From Clostridiales bacterium (GTDB lineage Bacteria; Bacillota; Clostridia; Lachnospirales; Lachnospiraceae): a stretch of DNA of 64,000 bases. A model generated the notes under the pieces. It saw nothing but the letters and a program-made list of their open reading frames with translations. It was not told the DNA's origin and did not search any database. Position numbers and translations under genes: made by a program. The stretch spans positions 134,832 to 198,831 of the forward strand of contig JAGZJZ010000004.1 of the NCBI GenBank assembly GCA_018365455.1, in the 5' to 3' direction. The number at the start of each line of letters is the position of its first letter. Position 1 is the first letter of the stretch. Shown here piece after piece: positions 53,358-62,554 of the stretch.

Positions 53358-54353
53358 GTGGAAGGAAAACTAAGAAAAAACAGTGATAAAATTGAGCCTT
53401 TTCCAGTAGTCTCGGATAATCTAGAGTCCGTGGATGATATGGATGAGGCTCTCCGACAGCAATTGATTAAAGCGGCAGATGAATACGAAAAAAAATTAAA
53501 TTCGGACCCTGGTTTGGATTATATAGATGATATGGATGAATCCCCGGAACTTTTTGCAGCAGTTATTCAAAAACTGAAGGATGAAAAGAAGTGGATTGAT
53601 GAGGAAAAAGCAGATCCCGCCAGGAAAGAGGAGGTATCGGAGACTGCTATGGGAGATGAAGAGAAGAAAAATAACGAAAGTGAGGAAAATCGTGAGAAAG
53701 TCTATGAGATGCTTTCGGATGAGGATCGGAGAGCGCTTGCGATTGGTCGAAGAAAGATGGCACAACGCCGGCGGGATAAGGTTTTAAAGTACGCTGGGTT
53801 TGCGGCTATGATTTGCTTGTGTTTGTTTGGGGTTAGTATGACAAGTTCGGCTAATAGGGAATACTTAATGTCGATTATAAACACCATGGTAAATGATAAT
53901 TTACAAGTAAGGCTAAATGATGCCAACGAAGATCATGTAATGGGTGATTTGTCGGAAAATGAAGCTTGGAAAAAGATAGAAACATTATTGGATGTAAAGA
54001 TGTTGAAATTTAATTTTAAGCCAGACAATATGAAGTACTTATCAGTAAATATTGATGATTTAACTTATAATGCGGTTATGCAGTATATATATAATAATGA
54101 TACTACGGTAAATATATACATATATAAAAATAGAAAAAATGCATCATCTTCTCAGGTATTTGATGGTATAGTGAAAGACAACTTTGTAATTGAATCGGAA
54201 GAAGGAGATTTAATTAATGTAACAGAATTAATGAACCCTAATAATGAAATTTCTTATGCTGCATATTTTAATAAAGATGAATGTTATTATTCAGTTACTG
54301 CTATCATGGAAAAAGAAAATTTTACGAAAATGTTAAAAAATATTTATTTTTAG
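53358..54353 (+). CDS. DUF4367-type single-pass membrane protein (putative anti-sigma)
   Basis: The 331-residue protein has a highly acidic N-terminal half (residues about 1-140) with paired DDMDE motifs and a Lys/Glu-rich stretch, then a basic patch, a TM helix (YAGFAAMICLCLFGVSM) and an extracellular DUF4367-like domain ending ECYYSVTAIMEKENFTKML. GTG 53358 has GGGGAG at 6 nt. A -10 TATAAT (53296-53301) lies upstream. The cytoplasmic-acidic/TM/extracellular plan is that of anti-sigma factors. It is followed by the secreted DUF6147-type gene. Codons and base composition become more AT-rich towards the 3' end. Confidence 0.75.
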   Translation: MEGKLRKNSDKIEPFPVVSDNLESVDDMDEALRQQLIKAADEYEKKLNSDPGLDYIDDMDESPELFAAVIQKLKDEKKWIDEEKADPARKEEVSETAMGDEEKKNNESEENREKVYEMLSDEDRRALAIGRRKMAQRRRDKVLKYAGFAAMICLCLFGVSMTSSANREYLMSIINTMVNDNLQVRLNDANEDHVMGDLSENEAWKKIETLLDVKMLKFNFKPDNMKYLSVNIDDLTYNAVMQYIYNNDTTVNIYIYKNRKNASSSQVFDGIVKDNFVIESEEGDLINVTELMNPNNEISYAAYFNKDECYYSVTAIMEKENFTKMLKNIYF

Positions 54354-54428
54354 TTTTAGCGTCATATTTTTGGTTCTAATACGTTTATATATATGTAATG
54401 TAAATATTCTAAAGAAAAAGGAGGAAAT

Positions 54429-54926
54429 ATGAAAGTGAGTAAAAAAGTAATTAGAGTAGTATCAATTATGTTAAGTTTGATGCTATGTTTATGCCTTGTT
54501 CCCTTGAATGCAATGGCTGCCGAAGAATATAAAGCAGGCGATATTGTAGAGGGTACATTATTAACATCTGATTCAACATCTGAGGGATTTTATCGTGCTA
54601 TTGCAAGAGGCTCGTATTTATCAAGTGCATCATGTAACATTACTAACGGTGGTGGAGGTGTTGTATATATTGGCGGAACAACTATAGCTAATCGTATGTG
54701 TGATTCTGTAGAAGTATATTTAGATATAGACAGACTCATTAATGGCAGTTGGGTTAATGTAGATCATAGAGGTCAAGTAGTCTATAATACAACTCAATGT
54801 AATTATAGCACGTCGTTATATGTGACTCCTGGTTATTATTACAGAGTTACTGCATCACATATTGTGCGTAAAGGTGTTGTTAAAGAAATAGCTAGTAGTT
54901 ATAGCGATGGCATACTTATAAAATAA
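54429..54926 (+). CDS. Secreted DUF6147-like protein
   Basis: The 165-residue exported protein has a signal peptide with core VVSIMLSLMLCLCLVPL and an AMA cleavage site near residue 31. The mature part is Ser/Gly/Tyr/Thr rich, with beta-strand character (GGGGVVYIGGTT; YVTPGYYYRVTASH). RBS AAAGGAGGAAAT is strong. It lies 75 nt after the DUF4367 gene and is more AT-rich than surrounding core genes. Proteins of this type are frequent in Lachnospiraceae next to sigma/DUF4367 genes; function unknown. Confidence 0.75.
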   Translation: MKVSKKVIRVVSIMLSLMLCLCLVPLNAMAAEEYKAGDIVEGTLLTSDSTSEGFYRAIARGSYLSSASCNITNGGGGVVYIGGTTIANRMCDSVEVYLDIDRLINGSWVNVDHRGQVVYNTTQCNYSTSLYVTPGYYYRVTASHIVRKGVVKEIASSYSDGILIK

Positions 54927-55049
54927 TTAAATATATATCCAATGAATGTTTAAATTACATTACCTTTCATTGTGTATTATGATTAATAATTTTTAGGAAA
55001 TGTTATTAGTAACACATAAACGAATTAGACAAAGGGGAGTAAAAAAATC

Positions 55050-56051
55050 ATGAATGCAAAGTACTATCGCTTTTTATTTCAAAACATTGAGTGTGGAATA
55101 TGCCATACAGGAAGTATCGTGGACAACTATATTGATGAGAAATGCCAGTTTATTTACATTAGTGGAGTGTTAAATACGGCATGCAGGAAGACAGAACCAG
55201 ACAAGAGATTTTATAATGTTCCTGAATATGACTTTATGATTTTGGCGGATTTATGCGCATTTTCAATACATAAAGCTGTGGAAGTTCTGACGACATCAAA
55301 AGTCGGTAAGGTCATTATACCAGATTTTACTTTGGAGGAATTGAAAGGGCTTACAAATCAAGCCGAGGAAGATAAGATCTTTGATGACAATGAACTTAGC
55401 TTTATCAGAAATCCATATGACTTTATGAAACACAATGGTGTGGAAGAAATTTGCAGGGTTGAGAAAGATTTGTCCTTTATCTGTAATGGATGGCGTTTTG
55501 AATTTGCCGTCTATGGTGAAGGGATTGAAAAGGGATTGGCTGTATACCATGGTTCAGATAAAATGGACAAGAAGATGGAAGATTCGGTCATGGCAGTTAA
55601 GTATATCTCTGACGATACGCCTTGCAGCGTATGTATAAATCTGGGTGTGCCAAGCTGCGGTATGAGATGTGGTTTATATAATGATTTTGAATTATGTAAA
55701 AAGCACAATGGAGCCGGAGAGCAGGAATATATTGATGGAAGTCTGCTCTTGGGAACCGTAAATCTCCGGGAGCATCTGGGAGCGGTTAAAGAGCGTTTTG
55801 CGGATGTCTGGAGTAAGATCAGGATTGTCGCAATTCCAAACGGAGGGAATGCGGCTGAGTGGGATAAGGGAATACTGGATATAGGAACAAAAGGATATAA
55901 GCAGTATTTTGTGAGTCCCGCATCCGATGTCTGTAACTCAGAAGCAATCAAAGACATCGGGGTGAGCAGCCCGTATCAGCATTTTACAGTAACCTCAAAA
56001 GAATTCGGCTTATGCTGTTCTGGATTTTACAAGCATCGTGAGTACAATTAA
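55050..56051 (+). CDS. Cysteine-rich protein, possibly a metallo-beta-lactamase fold without metal ligands
   Basis: The 333-residue protein is not a recognised family. The order of segments resembles small metallo-beta-lactamase hydrolases: a YDFMIL strand (residues 60-65), which in active proteins is followed by HxHxDH, is here followed by ADLCAFSIH. The later LLLGTVNLREHL and IRIVAIPNGGN correspond to the LLGDxN and QIPHHGS blocks. So the metal ligands appear to be lost. A cysteine cluster at 192, 195, 203, 207 and 216 may bind zinc instead. No signal peptide or TM helix. RBS GGGGAG; 123 nt after the secreted protein gene. Confidence 0.6.
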   Translation: MNAKYYRFLFQNIECGICHTGSIVDNYIDEKCQFIYISGVLNTACRKTEPDKRFYNVPEYDFMILADLCAFSIHKAVEVLTTSKVGKVIIPDFTLEELKGLTNQAEEDKIFDDNELSFIRNPYDFMKHNGVEEICRVEKDLSFICNGWRFEFAVYGEGIEKGLAVYHGSDKMDKKMEDSVMAVKYISDDTPCSVCINLGVPSCGMRCGLYNDFELCKKHNGAGEQEYIDGSLLLGTVNLREHLGAVKERFADVWSKIRIVAIPNGGNAAEWDKGILDIGTKGYKQYFVSPASDVCNSEAIKDIGVSSPYQHFTVTSKEFGLCCSGFYKHREYN

Positions 56052-56142
56052 ATATTAATTAGAAAATGCCTATCTTAATAGCATCAAACAGAGTATAATA
56101 TTCTTATACAACTATGTTTGGGCGAAAGGAGAGGCATTTTTT

Positions 56143-57756
56143 ATGAGACTGATATTTTTAGGGGCAACACATGAAGTAACAGGTAGCTGCTATTATCTGG
56201 AGGCATGCGGAAAAAAGATTTTAATCGACTGTGGTATGGAACAAGGGCCTGATTGTTTTGAAAATCAGGAAATACCAGTTCCCGCCAGTGATATTGATAT
56301 GCTGCTGTTGACACATGCCCACATTGATCATTCCGGGAAAATTCCCCTTTTATACCAGAGAGGATTCCGGGGGCAGGTATTTTCTACGAGAGCTACCCAG
56401 GATTTATGCGAGATTATGCTGCGAGACAGTGCACACATTCAGATGTTTGAGGCTGAATGGAAGAACAGAAAAGGAAAAAGGGCCGGAAAGGCAGAAGTTG
56501 AGCCATTATATAATATGGAAGATGCAAATGGAGCTATCAGCTGCTTTATCGGGAATGAGTATAATAAAATAATACCGATTGCAGATGGTATAAAAATCCG
56601 TTTTATTGATGCAGGACATCTGCTGGGTTCATCGTCGATTGAAGTATGGATCAATGAAAAGGGCTGTGAAAAAAAGATCGTATTTTCCGGTGACATTGGA
56701 AATATGAATCAGCCGTTAATCCGGGATCCCCAATATATTCAGGATGCAGATTATGTAGTTATGGAGTCCACCTATGGTGACAGAAGCCATGGAGGCAGAC
56801 TGGATTATGTGGGTGAGTTTGCTGAGATTATTCAGAGGACTTTTGACAGAGGCGGAAATGTGGTAGTACCCTCTTTTGCGGTGGGAAGAACTCAGGAACT
56901 CCTTTATTTTATTCGTAAAATCAAGGAAGAACGGATGATTAAGAACCATGAAGGATTTGAAGTATATGTAGATAGTCCGCTGGCAGTGGAAGCCACCAGT
57001 ATTTTCCGTGAACGGATGCGGGAAGACTTTGACGAGGAAGCGATTGCACTTTTGGATCGAGGAATTAACCCCATAGGTTTTCCGGGGCTAAAGACAGCAA
57101 TTACCAGTGATGAATCAAAAAATATTAACTTTAATAACAGTCCGAAGGTTATTCTGTCAGCAAGCGGGATGTGCGATGCGGGAAGGATTAAGCACCATCT
57201 TAAGCATAATTTGTGGCGCAAAGACAGTACGATTGTATTTGCAGGCTATCAGGCGGTAGGGACTTTAGGAAGGGCTATCCTGGAAGGTGCCAAAACGGTA
57301 CGGTTATTTGGAGAAGAAATTGAAGTGCATGCAGAGATCTGCAGGCTTCAGGGAATCAGCGGACACGCGGATAATGAAGGGCTGATCAAATGGGTATCTG
57401 CTATAGAAAATAAACCAGCCAGAGTATTTGTGACACATGGAGAAGACAGTGTCTGTGATATCTTTAAAAATCGTTTGATTGACGAACTTCATTTAAAAGC
57501 AACAGCACCGTATAGCGGGACAATTTTTGATTTGGAAAAAAATGTGTTTATCAAAGAAGCCCATCCGGTTCCGATTGTTAAAGATACGGAGAGTATGACG
57601 GTAATGGGTGCCAGAGCAAATACGGTATTTGCCAGATTACTAAGTGCCGGACAGAGATTGATGACGGTTATCCGGCATAATGAAGGCGGGGCGAATAAGG
57701 ATTTGGCGAAATTTGCAGACCAGATTAACGCTATGTGTGATAAATGGGACCGATAA
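56143..57756 (+). CDS. Beta-CASP metallo-beta-lactamase RNase-like hydrolase
   Basis: The 537-residue cytoplasmic protein has metallo-beta-lactamase motif 2 THAHIDHSG near residue 55, later DAGHLLGSSS and FSGDIG, the beta-CASP segment (VDSPLAVEAT, ILSASGMCDAGRIKHH) and an RMMBL motif (ISGHADNEGL). These are the features of CPSF73/YsxH-type nucleases that act on RNA. All zinc ligands appear present. RBS AAAGGAG. An extra C-terminal segment of about 70 residues follows the RMMBL domain. The exact RNA substrate is unknown. Confidence 0.9.
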   Translation: MRLIFLGATHEVTGSCYYLEACGKKILIDCGMEQGPDCFENQEIPVPASDIDMLLLTHAHIDHSGKIPLLYQRGFRGQVFSTRATQDLCEIMLRDSAHIQMFEAEWKNRKGKRAGKAEVEPLYNMEDANGAISCFIGNEYNKIIPIADGIKIRFIDAGHLLGSSSIEVWINEKGCEKKIVFSGDIGNMNQPLIRDPQYIQDADYVVMESTYGDRSHGGRLDYVGEFAEIIQRTFDRGGNVVVPSFAVGRTQELLYFIRKIKEERMIKNHEGFEVYVDSPLAVEATSIFRERMREDFDEEAIALLDRGINPIGFPGLKTAITSDESKNINFNNSPKVILSASGMCDAGRIKHHLKHNLWRKDSTIVFAGYQAVGTLGRAILEGAKTVRLFGEEIEVHAEICRLQGISGHADNEGLIKWVSAIENKPARVFVTHGEDSVCDIFKNRLIDELHLKATAPYSGTIFDLEKNVFIKEAHPVPIVKDTESMTVMGARANTVFARLLSAGQRLMTVIRHNEGGANKDLAKFADQINAMCDKWDR

Positions 57757-57779
57757 AAAAAGAAACGTAATATAAGAGA

Positions 57780-57890
57780 AGCCAGGCAAGTGCTGGTTAT
57801 CGATATGAATGAGGCTGTTACCCGGTTCGTACCAAAAATGATTAGTGCTGTGGAACAGCATACGTTGGTATGAAACTCAGGTAACAGCCC
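57780..57890. ncRNA. Long multi-helix hairpin between convergent genes
   Basis: Outer helix GGCTGTTACC (57813-57822) with GGTAACAGCC (57880-57889); middle helix TACCA with TGGTA (57830-57834 / 57866-57870); apical TGCTGT-GGA-ACAGCA (57846-57860). A small CCAG/CTGG hairpin lies just before. It is longer and more elaborate than an ordinary terminator, and no T-run follows directly. It could be a structured RNA, a repeat unit or a two-way terminator; low certainty. Confidence 0.4.
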
Positions 57891-57896
57891 TATGTT

Positions 57897-58139
57897 TTAT
57901 TTCCCGGTTGCTTCTTTTAAAGCTTTTGCAAGCTGGTCGGGACAGGATGTAGGTCTTGGACCGCATTTAATGCCCTCCAGTTTTTTTATAGCTTCATCTA
58001 CATTCATGCCTTCAACAAGGCGGGCAACCCCCTGAGTATTTCCTGAGCAGCCGCCAATAAAAGATACTTTTTTTATGGTATCCCCATCTAATTCAAAATC
58101 AATAGCCTGGGAACAGACACCTTTTGTTTTATATATCAT
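57897..58139 (-). CDS. TSCPD-domain protein (TIGR03905 type)
   Basis: The 80-residue protein carries GGCSGNTQG and the eponymous RPTSCPDQLA near the C-terminus. This is the small stand-alone version of the domain otherwise found at the C-terminus of adenosylcobalamin-dependent ribonucleotide reductases. Four cysteines may bind metal. The upstream in-frame extension lacks an RBS, whereas AAAAGGAGGTGTG fits ATG 58139. It is divergent from the lipid kinase gene. Function of the stand-alone form is not established. Confidence 0.9.
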   Translation of the reverse strand: MIYKTKGVCSQAIDFELDGDTIKKVSFIGGCSGNTQGVARLVEGMNVDEAIKKLEGIKCGPRPTSCPDQLAKALKEATGK

Positions 58140-58230
58140 TGTTTCACACCTCCTTTTATACAGGTCAGTATAGCATAGTCTGCAGAAAATGAAAACTGGT
58201 TTGCTGAAGTTGACACCAAAAACAAAATGA

Positions 58231-58259
58231 TTGCATCTCTGAAACTTTGGTAGTAGAAT
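58231..58259 (+). promoter_or_regulatory. Promoter of the lipid kinase gene
   Basis: TTGCAT (58231-58236), 17-nt spacer, TAGAAT (58254-58259), 38 nt before the ATG at 58297. Confidence 0.6.
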
Positions 58260-58296
58260 AGGTTCATACATTAGAGGGGTATTGAGGTGTTATGTT

Positions 58297-59184
58297 ATGA
58301 AAAAGAAAATGCTATTTATAATCAATCCCAAATCTGGCAAAGGTCTTATTAAAAATAAACTTCTGGAGATTATTGATATTTTTGTCAAAGGTGGATATGA
58401 TGTACATTCCTATACGACACAGAGCTTCCTGGATGCCTGCAAAATGACAAAGGAACGTGCCGCGGAATACGACATGGTGGTCTGCAGCGGAGGAGACGGA
58501 ACGCTGGACGAGATCATAACGGGAATGATGGAAAGCGGAGCTAATTGTCCGGTGGGGTATATTCCGGCAGGAAGTACCAATGATTTTGCCAATAGCTTGA
58601 AGCTTTCAAAAAATATGGTTAAGGCGGCGCAGGATATTATGGATGGCGTGCCTTATTTATGTGACGTGGGTTCATTTAATGATGATTATTTTGTATATAT
58701 TGCTGCATTTGGTATTTTTACAGATGTGTCTTATCAGACGAGACAGGAGTTAAAGAATATTTTAGGACATCTGGCTTATGTGCTGGAAGGCGTGAAACGT
58801 CTTTATGGAATTAAATCGTATAAAATGAAAATTGAAGCGAATGATGAGACCATAGAAGGGGATTTTATTTACGGAATGGTTACCAACTCAGATTCGGTTG
58901 GGGGATTTCGGAACATGACAGGAAAACACGTAAAGCTAAATGATGGAGTTTATGAGGTGACGTTGATCCGTACACCCCAAAATCCGTTGGAGCTTCAGGA
59001 AATTATTGGTGCTCTGTTGATGAAAGAAGTAAATTCCAAATATATACATTCATTTAAAACGGATCATATTGTTTTGGAGGCAGAGGAAGAGATTCCCTGG
59101 ACTCTGGATGGTGAATTTGGCGGTGATCACAAGCATGTTGAGATCATCAACCACAAGCAGGCAATTCCCATTATTGTAAAATAA
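58297..59184 (+). CDS. YegS/DagK-type diacylglycerol or lipid kinase
   Basis: The 295-residue kinase has the diacylglycerol-kinase catalytic motif CSGGDGTLDEI near residue 65 and INPKSGKG at the N-terminus; IPAGSTNDFANS is the second family motif. It phosphorylates a membrane lipid, typically diacylglycerol recycled from lipoteichoic-acid or phospholipid turnover, at the cytoplasmic face. GAGGTG gives 7-nt spacing to ATG 58297; the earlier TTG at 58282 is unlikely. It is followed by fba with its own promoter region. Confidence 0.92.
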   Translation: MKKKMLFIINPKSGKGLIKNKLLEIIDIFVKGGYDVHSYTTQSFLDACKMTKERAAEYDMVVCSGGDGTLDEIITGMMESGANCPVGYIPAGSTNDFANSLKLSKNMVKAAQDIMDGVPYLCDVGSFNDDYFVYIAAFGIFTDVSYQTRQELKNILGHLAYVLEGVKRLYGIKSYKMKIEANDETIEGDFIYGMVTNSDSVGGFRNMTGKHVKLNDGVYEVTLIRTPQNPLELQEIIGALLMKEVNSKYIHSFKTDHIVLEAEEEIPWTLDGEFGGDHKHVEIINHKQAIPIIVK

Positions 59185-59273
59185 TAGTTTATTTTTATTC
59201 TAAGATAGGTTATAATGGTCGCATAGACAATTTTTTAATAAGGCTTTAAATATATCATATGGAGGTAATAGAG

Positions 59274-60137
59274 ATGTTAGTATCAGCAAAAGAAATGTTA
59301 GACAAAGCAAAAGCAGGCCACTACGCAGTAGGACAGTTTAATATCAATAACCTGGAGTGGACAAAAGCAGTTCTCGCTACAGCGCAGGAGTGTAATTCAC
59401 CGGTTATTTTAGGTGTGTCAGAAGGCGCTGGTAAATATATGACAGGCTATAAGACTGTAGTAGGAATGGTAAACGGCATGATGGAAGAATTAAACATCAC
59501 TGTTCCGGTTGCTCTTCACTTAGACCACGGCAGCTTCGAAGGCTGTATGAAATGTATCGAAGCTGGTTTCTCATCTATTATGTATGATGGTTCTCACAGC
59601 CCTATCGAAGAAAATGTTGCAAATACAAAGAAATTAGTTGAGATCTGTAAAGAAAAAGGAATGTCTCTGGAAGCAGAAGTTGGCTCAATCGGCGGTGAAG
59701 AAGACGGCGTTGTTGGAGCAGGCGAATGTGCAGATCCGGAAGAATGCAAGAGAATTGCAGATCTTGGTGTAGATATGTTGGCAGCTGGTATCGGAAATAT
59801 TCATGGAAAATATCCTGCAAACTGGAAAGGCTTAAGCTTTGAAACATTAGACGCTGTTCAGAAATTAACAGGCGTTATGCCATTAGTTCTTCATGGTGGT
59901 ACAGGTATTCCGGAAGATATGATCAAAAAAGCAATTGATTTAGGTGTTGCTAAGATCAATGTAAACACAGAATGCCAGCTTTCTTTTGCGGAAGCTACAC
60001 GTAAATACATTGAAGAAGGTAAAGATTTACAGGGAAAAGGATTTGACCCACGTAAATTATTAGCTCCTGGAACAGAAGCAATCAAAGCAACTGTGAAAGA
60101 AAAAATGGAATTATTCGGATCTGTTAACAAGGCTTAA
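59274..60137 (+). CDS. fba: Class II fructose-1,6-bisphosphate aldolase
   Basis: Zinc-dependent aldolase of glycolysis/gluconeogenesis. The 287 residues show the metal histidine motif VALHLDHGS near 83, EAEVGSIGGEED near 133, GIGNIHG near 178 and HGGTGIP near 208. GGAGGT supports ATG 59274 (MLVSAKEML) over ATG 59259. It has markedly biased codons, as expected for a highly expressed gene. A probable -10 TATAAT lies at 59211-59216, and a strong terminator follows. Confidence 0.96.
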   Translation: MLVSAKEMLDKAKAGHYAVGQFNINNLEWTKAVLATAQECNSPVILGVSEGAGKYMTGYKTVVGMVNGMMEELNITVPVALHLDHGSFEGCMKCIEAGFSSIMYDGSHSPIEENVANTKKLVEICKEKGMSLEAEVGSIGGEEDGVVGAGECADPEECKRIADLGVDMLAAGIGNIHGKYPANWKGLSFETLDAVQKLTGVMPLVLHGGTGIPEDMIKKAIDLGVAKINVNTECQLSFAEATRKYIEEGKDLQGKGFDPRKLLAPGTEAIKATVKEKMELFGSVNKA

Positions 60138-60260
60138 TTTGAACTTATAAAGATTCGGAAGCTTTGAATTTAAAGAATATAAAAATTTCACTTGCATTTT
60201 TTCTAAAAGTAGGGTATTTTATATTCAGATTAAAAATTGATAGCGATTAAAGAGTGAACA

Positions 60261-60295
60261 AGGGTGTTCCGCAATAGGCGGAGTGCCCTTTTTTG
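60261..60295 (+). terminator. Intrinsic terminator after fba
   Basis: AGGGTGTTCCGC pairs with GCGGAGTGCCCT (three G-T pairs) around a 5-nt loop, followed by TTTTTT, about 125 nt after the fba stop. Confidence 0.88.
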
Positions 60296-60313
60296 TGCTT
60301 TTTAATATGAATT

Positions 60314-60396
60314 CAGCATTGTACATCGGATAATCCGCTTTGGACACCTTTTTAAGAATATCCTGTGTGGATGAGTCAATTATTTGTACAATGCTG
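60314..60396 (+). promoter_or_regulatory. Leader element before glnN bracketed by a 12-bp perfect inverted repeat
   Basis: CAGCATTGTACA (60314-60325) and TGTACAATGCTG (60385-60396) are exact complements 59 nt apart. Between them are two small hairpins, CGGA-TAA-TCCG and ATCC-TGTGT-GGAT. The element ends 27 nt before the glnN start, and may be an RNA control element or a paired operator for nitrogen control. It does not match a riboswitch I know. Confidence 0.45.
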
Positions 60397-60423
60397 TATC
60401 AGCTGGAATGAGGAGGATCATAT

Positions 60424-62535
60424 ATGTGTAAACAAATTAACGTAACAGAGATATTTGGGGAAAATGTTTTTAGTGATAAGGTAATGCAGGAACGCCTGCC
60501 GAAGAAGATTTATAAAGAATTAAGAAAGACAATTGACGAGGGGAAGGAATTAGACCCTTCAGTAGCAGATGTAGTTGCGGAAGCAATGAAGAACTGGGCT
60601 GTGGATAAGGGGGCAACGCATTATACCCATATTTTCCAGCCGCTGACTGGGGTTACGGCTGAGAAACATGATTCCTTTATAACGGCGCCCAGGGGTGATG
60701 GAACTATTCTCATGGAGTTTTCCGGAAAAGAGCTGATTAAGGGAGAACCGGATGCATCCTCCTTCCCTTCAGGCGGTCTGCGTGCCACTTTTGAAGCAAG
60801 GGGATATACAGCATGGGATTGTACTTCACCTGCATATGTCCGGGAAGATGCCGCCGGAGCGATTCTCTGCATTCCCACTGCATTTTGCTCCTATACAGGG
60901 GAAGCGCTGGATAAAAAAACCCCGCTGTTAAGATCCATGCAGGCGATTAACGATCAGGCGATCAGGCTTCTCAAACTGTTTGGAAATACTACTTCCAAGA
61001 AAGTAACCCCCTGTGTTGGACCGGAACAGGAGTATTTTCTGGTAGATAAACAAAAATATCTGCAGAGAAAAGATTTGATTTTTACGGGACGTACCTTATT
61101 TGGAGCAATGCCTCCAAAGGGACAGGAGCTGGATGACCATTATTTTGGAACGATTCGTCAAAGGATAGCTTCTTATATGAAGGATGTCAATGAGGAACTG
61201 TGGAAATTAGGGGTTTCCTCAAAGACCCAGCATAATGAAGTGGCACCGGCACAGCACGAGTTAGCTCCAATTTATGCAGAGGCAAATGTAGCAGTGGACC
61301 ACAACCAAATCGTTATGAAAGTATTAAAGAAAGTTGCCTGCCAGCATGGACTGCAGTGCCTACTTCATGAGAAGCCGTTTGCAGGTGTAAATGGTTCCGG
61401 AAAACATAATAACTGGTCTATTACTACGGATGACGGTATTAATCTCCTGGATCCAGGGAAAACACCTCATGAAAATATACAGTTCTTGCTGGTGCTTACC
61501 TGCATTTTAAAAGCGGTTGATAAACATGCGGATCTCCTGCGGGAATCTGCGGCAGATGTGGGGAATGACCACAGGCTGGGGGCAAATGAGGCACCGCCTG
61601 CTATTATCTCTGTATTTTTGGGAGAACAGCTTGAAGATGTGCTGGAACAGCTGATCAGCACAGGGATGGCGACAAAGAGCATAAAAGGAGAGGTTCTGCA
61701 TACGGGTGTTAAAACACTTCCTGATTTTACAAAAGATGCAACTGACCGAAACAGAACATCACCCTTTGCATTCACCGGGAACAAATTTGAGTTTCGGATG
61801 GTTGGCTCCAGAGATTCTATTGCCTCGCCCAATATTGTGCTGAATACGATAGTAGCGGAAGCATTTGCAGAAGCATGTGAGGTTCTGGAAAATGCTCAAG
61901 ACTTTGATATCGCAGTACATGATCTGATTAAAGAATATGCAACGAAACACCAGAGAATTGTCTTCAATGGAAACGGCTATTCGGATGAGTGGGTGGAGGA
62001 AGCGAAACGCAGAGGTCTGCCTAATATCAAATCCATGGTAGATGCAATTCCAGCGCTGGTTTCGGAAAAGTCAATAGAGTTATTTGCAAAATTTGGTGTA
62101 TTTACCAGAGCAGAGCTGGAATCCCGTGTAGAAATCCAGTATGAGGCTTATGCAAAAGCCATCAATATAGAAGCGAAGACAATGATTGACATCGCTGGAA
62201 AGCAGATTTTGCCGGCAGTCATTCATTACACGAAAGAACTTGCGGATACAATTGTTTCTGTAAAAGCGGCAGGTTCAAAAGCAAATGTGCAATCCAGATT
62301 ATTGGATAGGACCAGTGAACTGCTGGAAGCCGCAGAGAATGCATTGGATAAACTTTCAGAAGTAACTCAGAATGCTGCACAAAAAGCAGAAGGTGAAGAA
62401 CAGGCAAGATATTTTCATGATGCAGTAATGCCGGCTATGAACGCACTGCGTATACCAGTAGACCAACTTGAAATGATAGTAAATAAAGAGTTATGGCCAA
62501 TGCCATCCTACGGAGATTTAATCTTCGAGGTATGA
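60424..62535 (+). CDS. glnN: Type III glutamine synthetase
   Basis: The 703-residue ATP-dependent synthetase forms glutamine from glutamate and ammonia. The length and the N-terminal motif (NWAVDKGATHYTHIFQPLTG) identify the type III (GSIII/GlnN) class, distinct from the 440-residue type I enzyme. Active-site blocks FPSGGLRATFEARGYTAWD, GPEQEYFLVD, NEVAPAQHELAPIYAEAN and NGSGKHNNWS are all present. RBS GAGGAGG. It is preceded by a structured leader element and by the fba terminator, so it has its own transcription start, which I cannot place. Confidence 0.96.
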   Translation: MCKQINVTEIFGENVFSDKVMQERLPKKIYKELRKTIDEGKELDPSVADVVAEAMKNWAVDKGATHYTHIFQPLTGVTAEKHDSFITAPRGDGTILMEFSGKELIKGEPDASSFPSGGLRATFEARGYTAWDCTSPAYVREDAAGAILCIPTAFCSYTGEALDKKTPLLRSMQAINDQAIRLLKLFGNTTSKKVTPCVGPEQEYFLVDKQKYLQRKDLIFTGRTLFGAMPPKGQELDDHYFGTIRQRIASYMKDVNEELWKLGVSSKTQHNEVAPAQHELAPIYAEANVAVDHNQIVMKVLKKVACQHGLQCLLHEKPFAGVNGSGKHNNWSITTDDGINLLDPGKTPHENIQFLLVLTCILKAVDKHADLLRESAADVGNDHRLGANEAPPAIISVFLGEQLEDVLEQLISTGMATKSIKGEVLHTGVKTLPDFTKDATDRNRTSPFAFTGNKFEFRMVGSRDSIASPNIVLNTIVAEAFAEACEVLENAQDFDIAVHDLIKEYATKHQRIVFNGNGYSDEWVEEAKRRGLPNIKSMVDAIPALVSEKSIELFAKFGVFTRAELESRVEIQYEAYAKAINIEAKTMIDIAGKQILPAVIHYTKELADTIVSVKAAGSKANVQSRLLDRTSELLEAAENALDKLSEVTQNAAQKAEGEEQARYFHDAVMPAMNALRIPVDQLEMIVNKELWPMPSYGDLIFEV

Positions 62536-62554
62536 TAAATGATAAAGCTTCATA

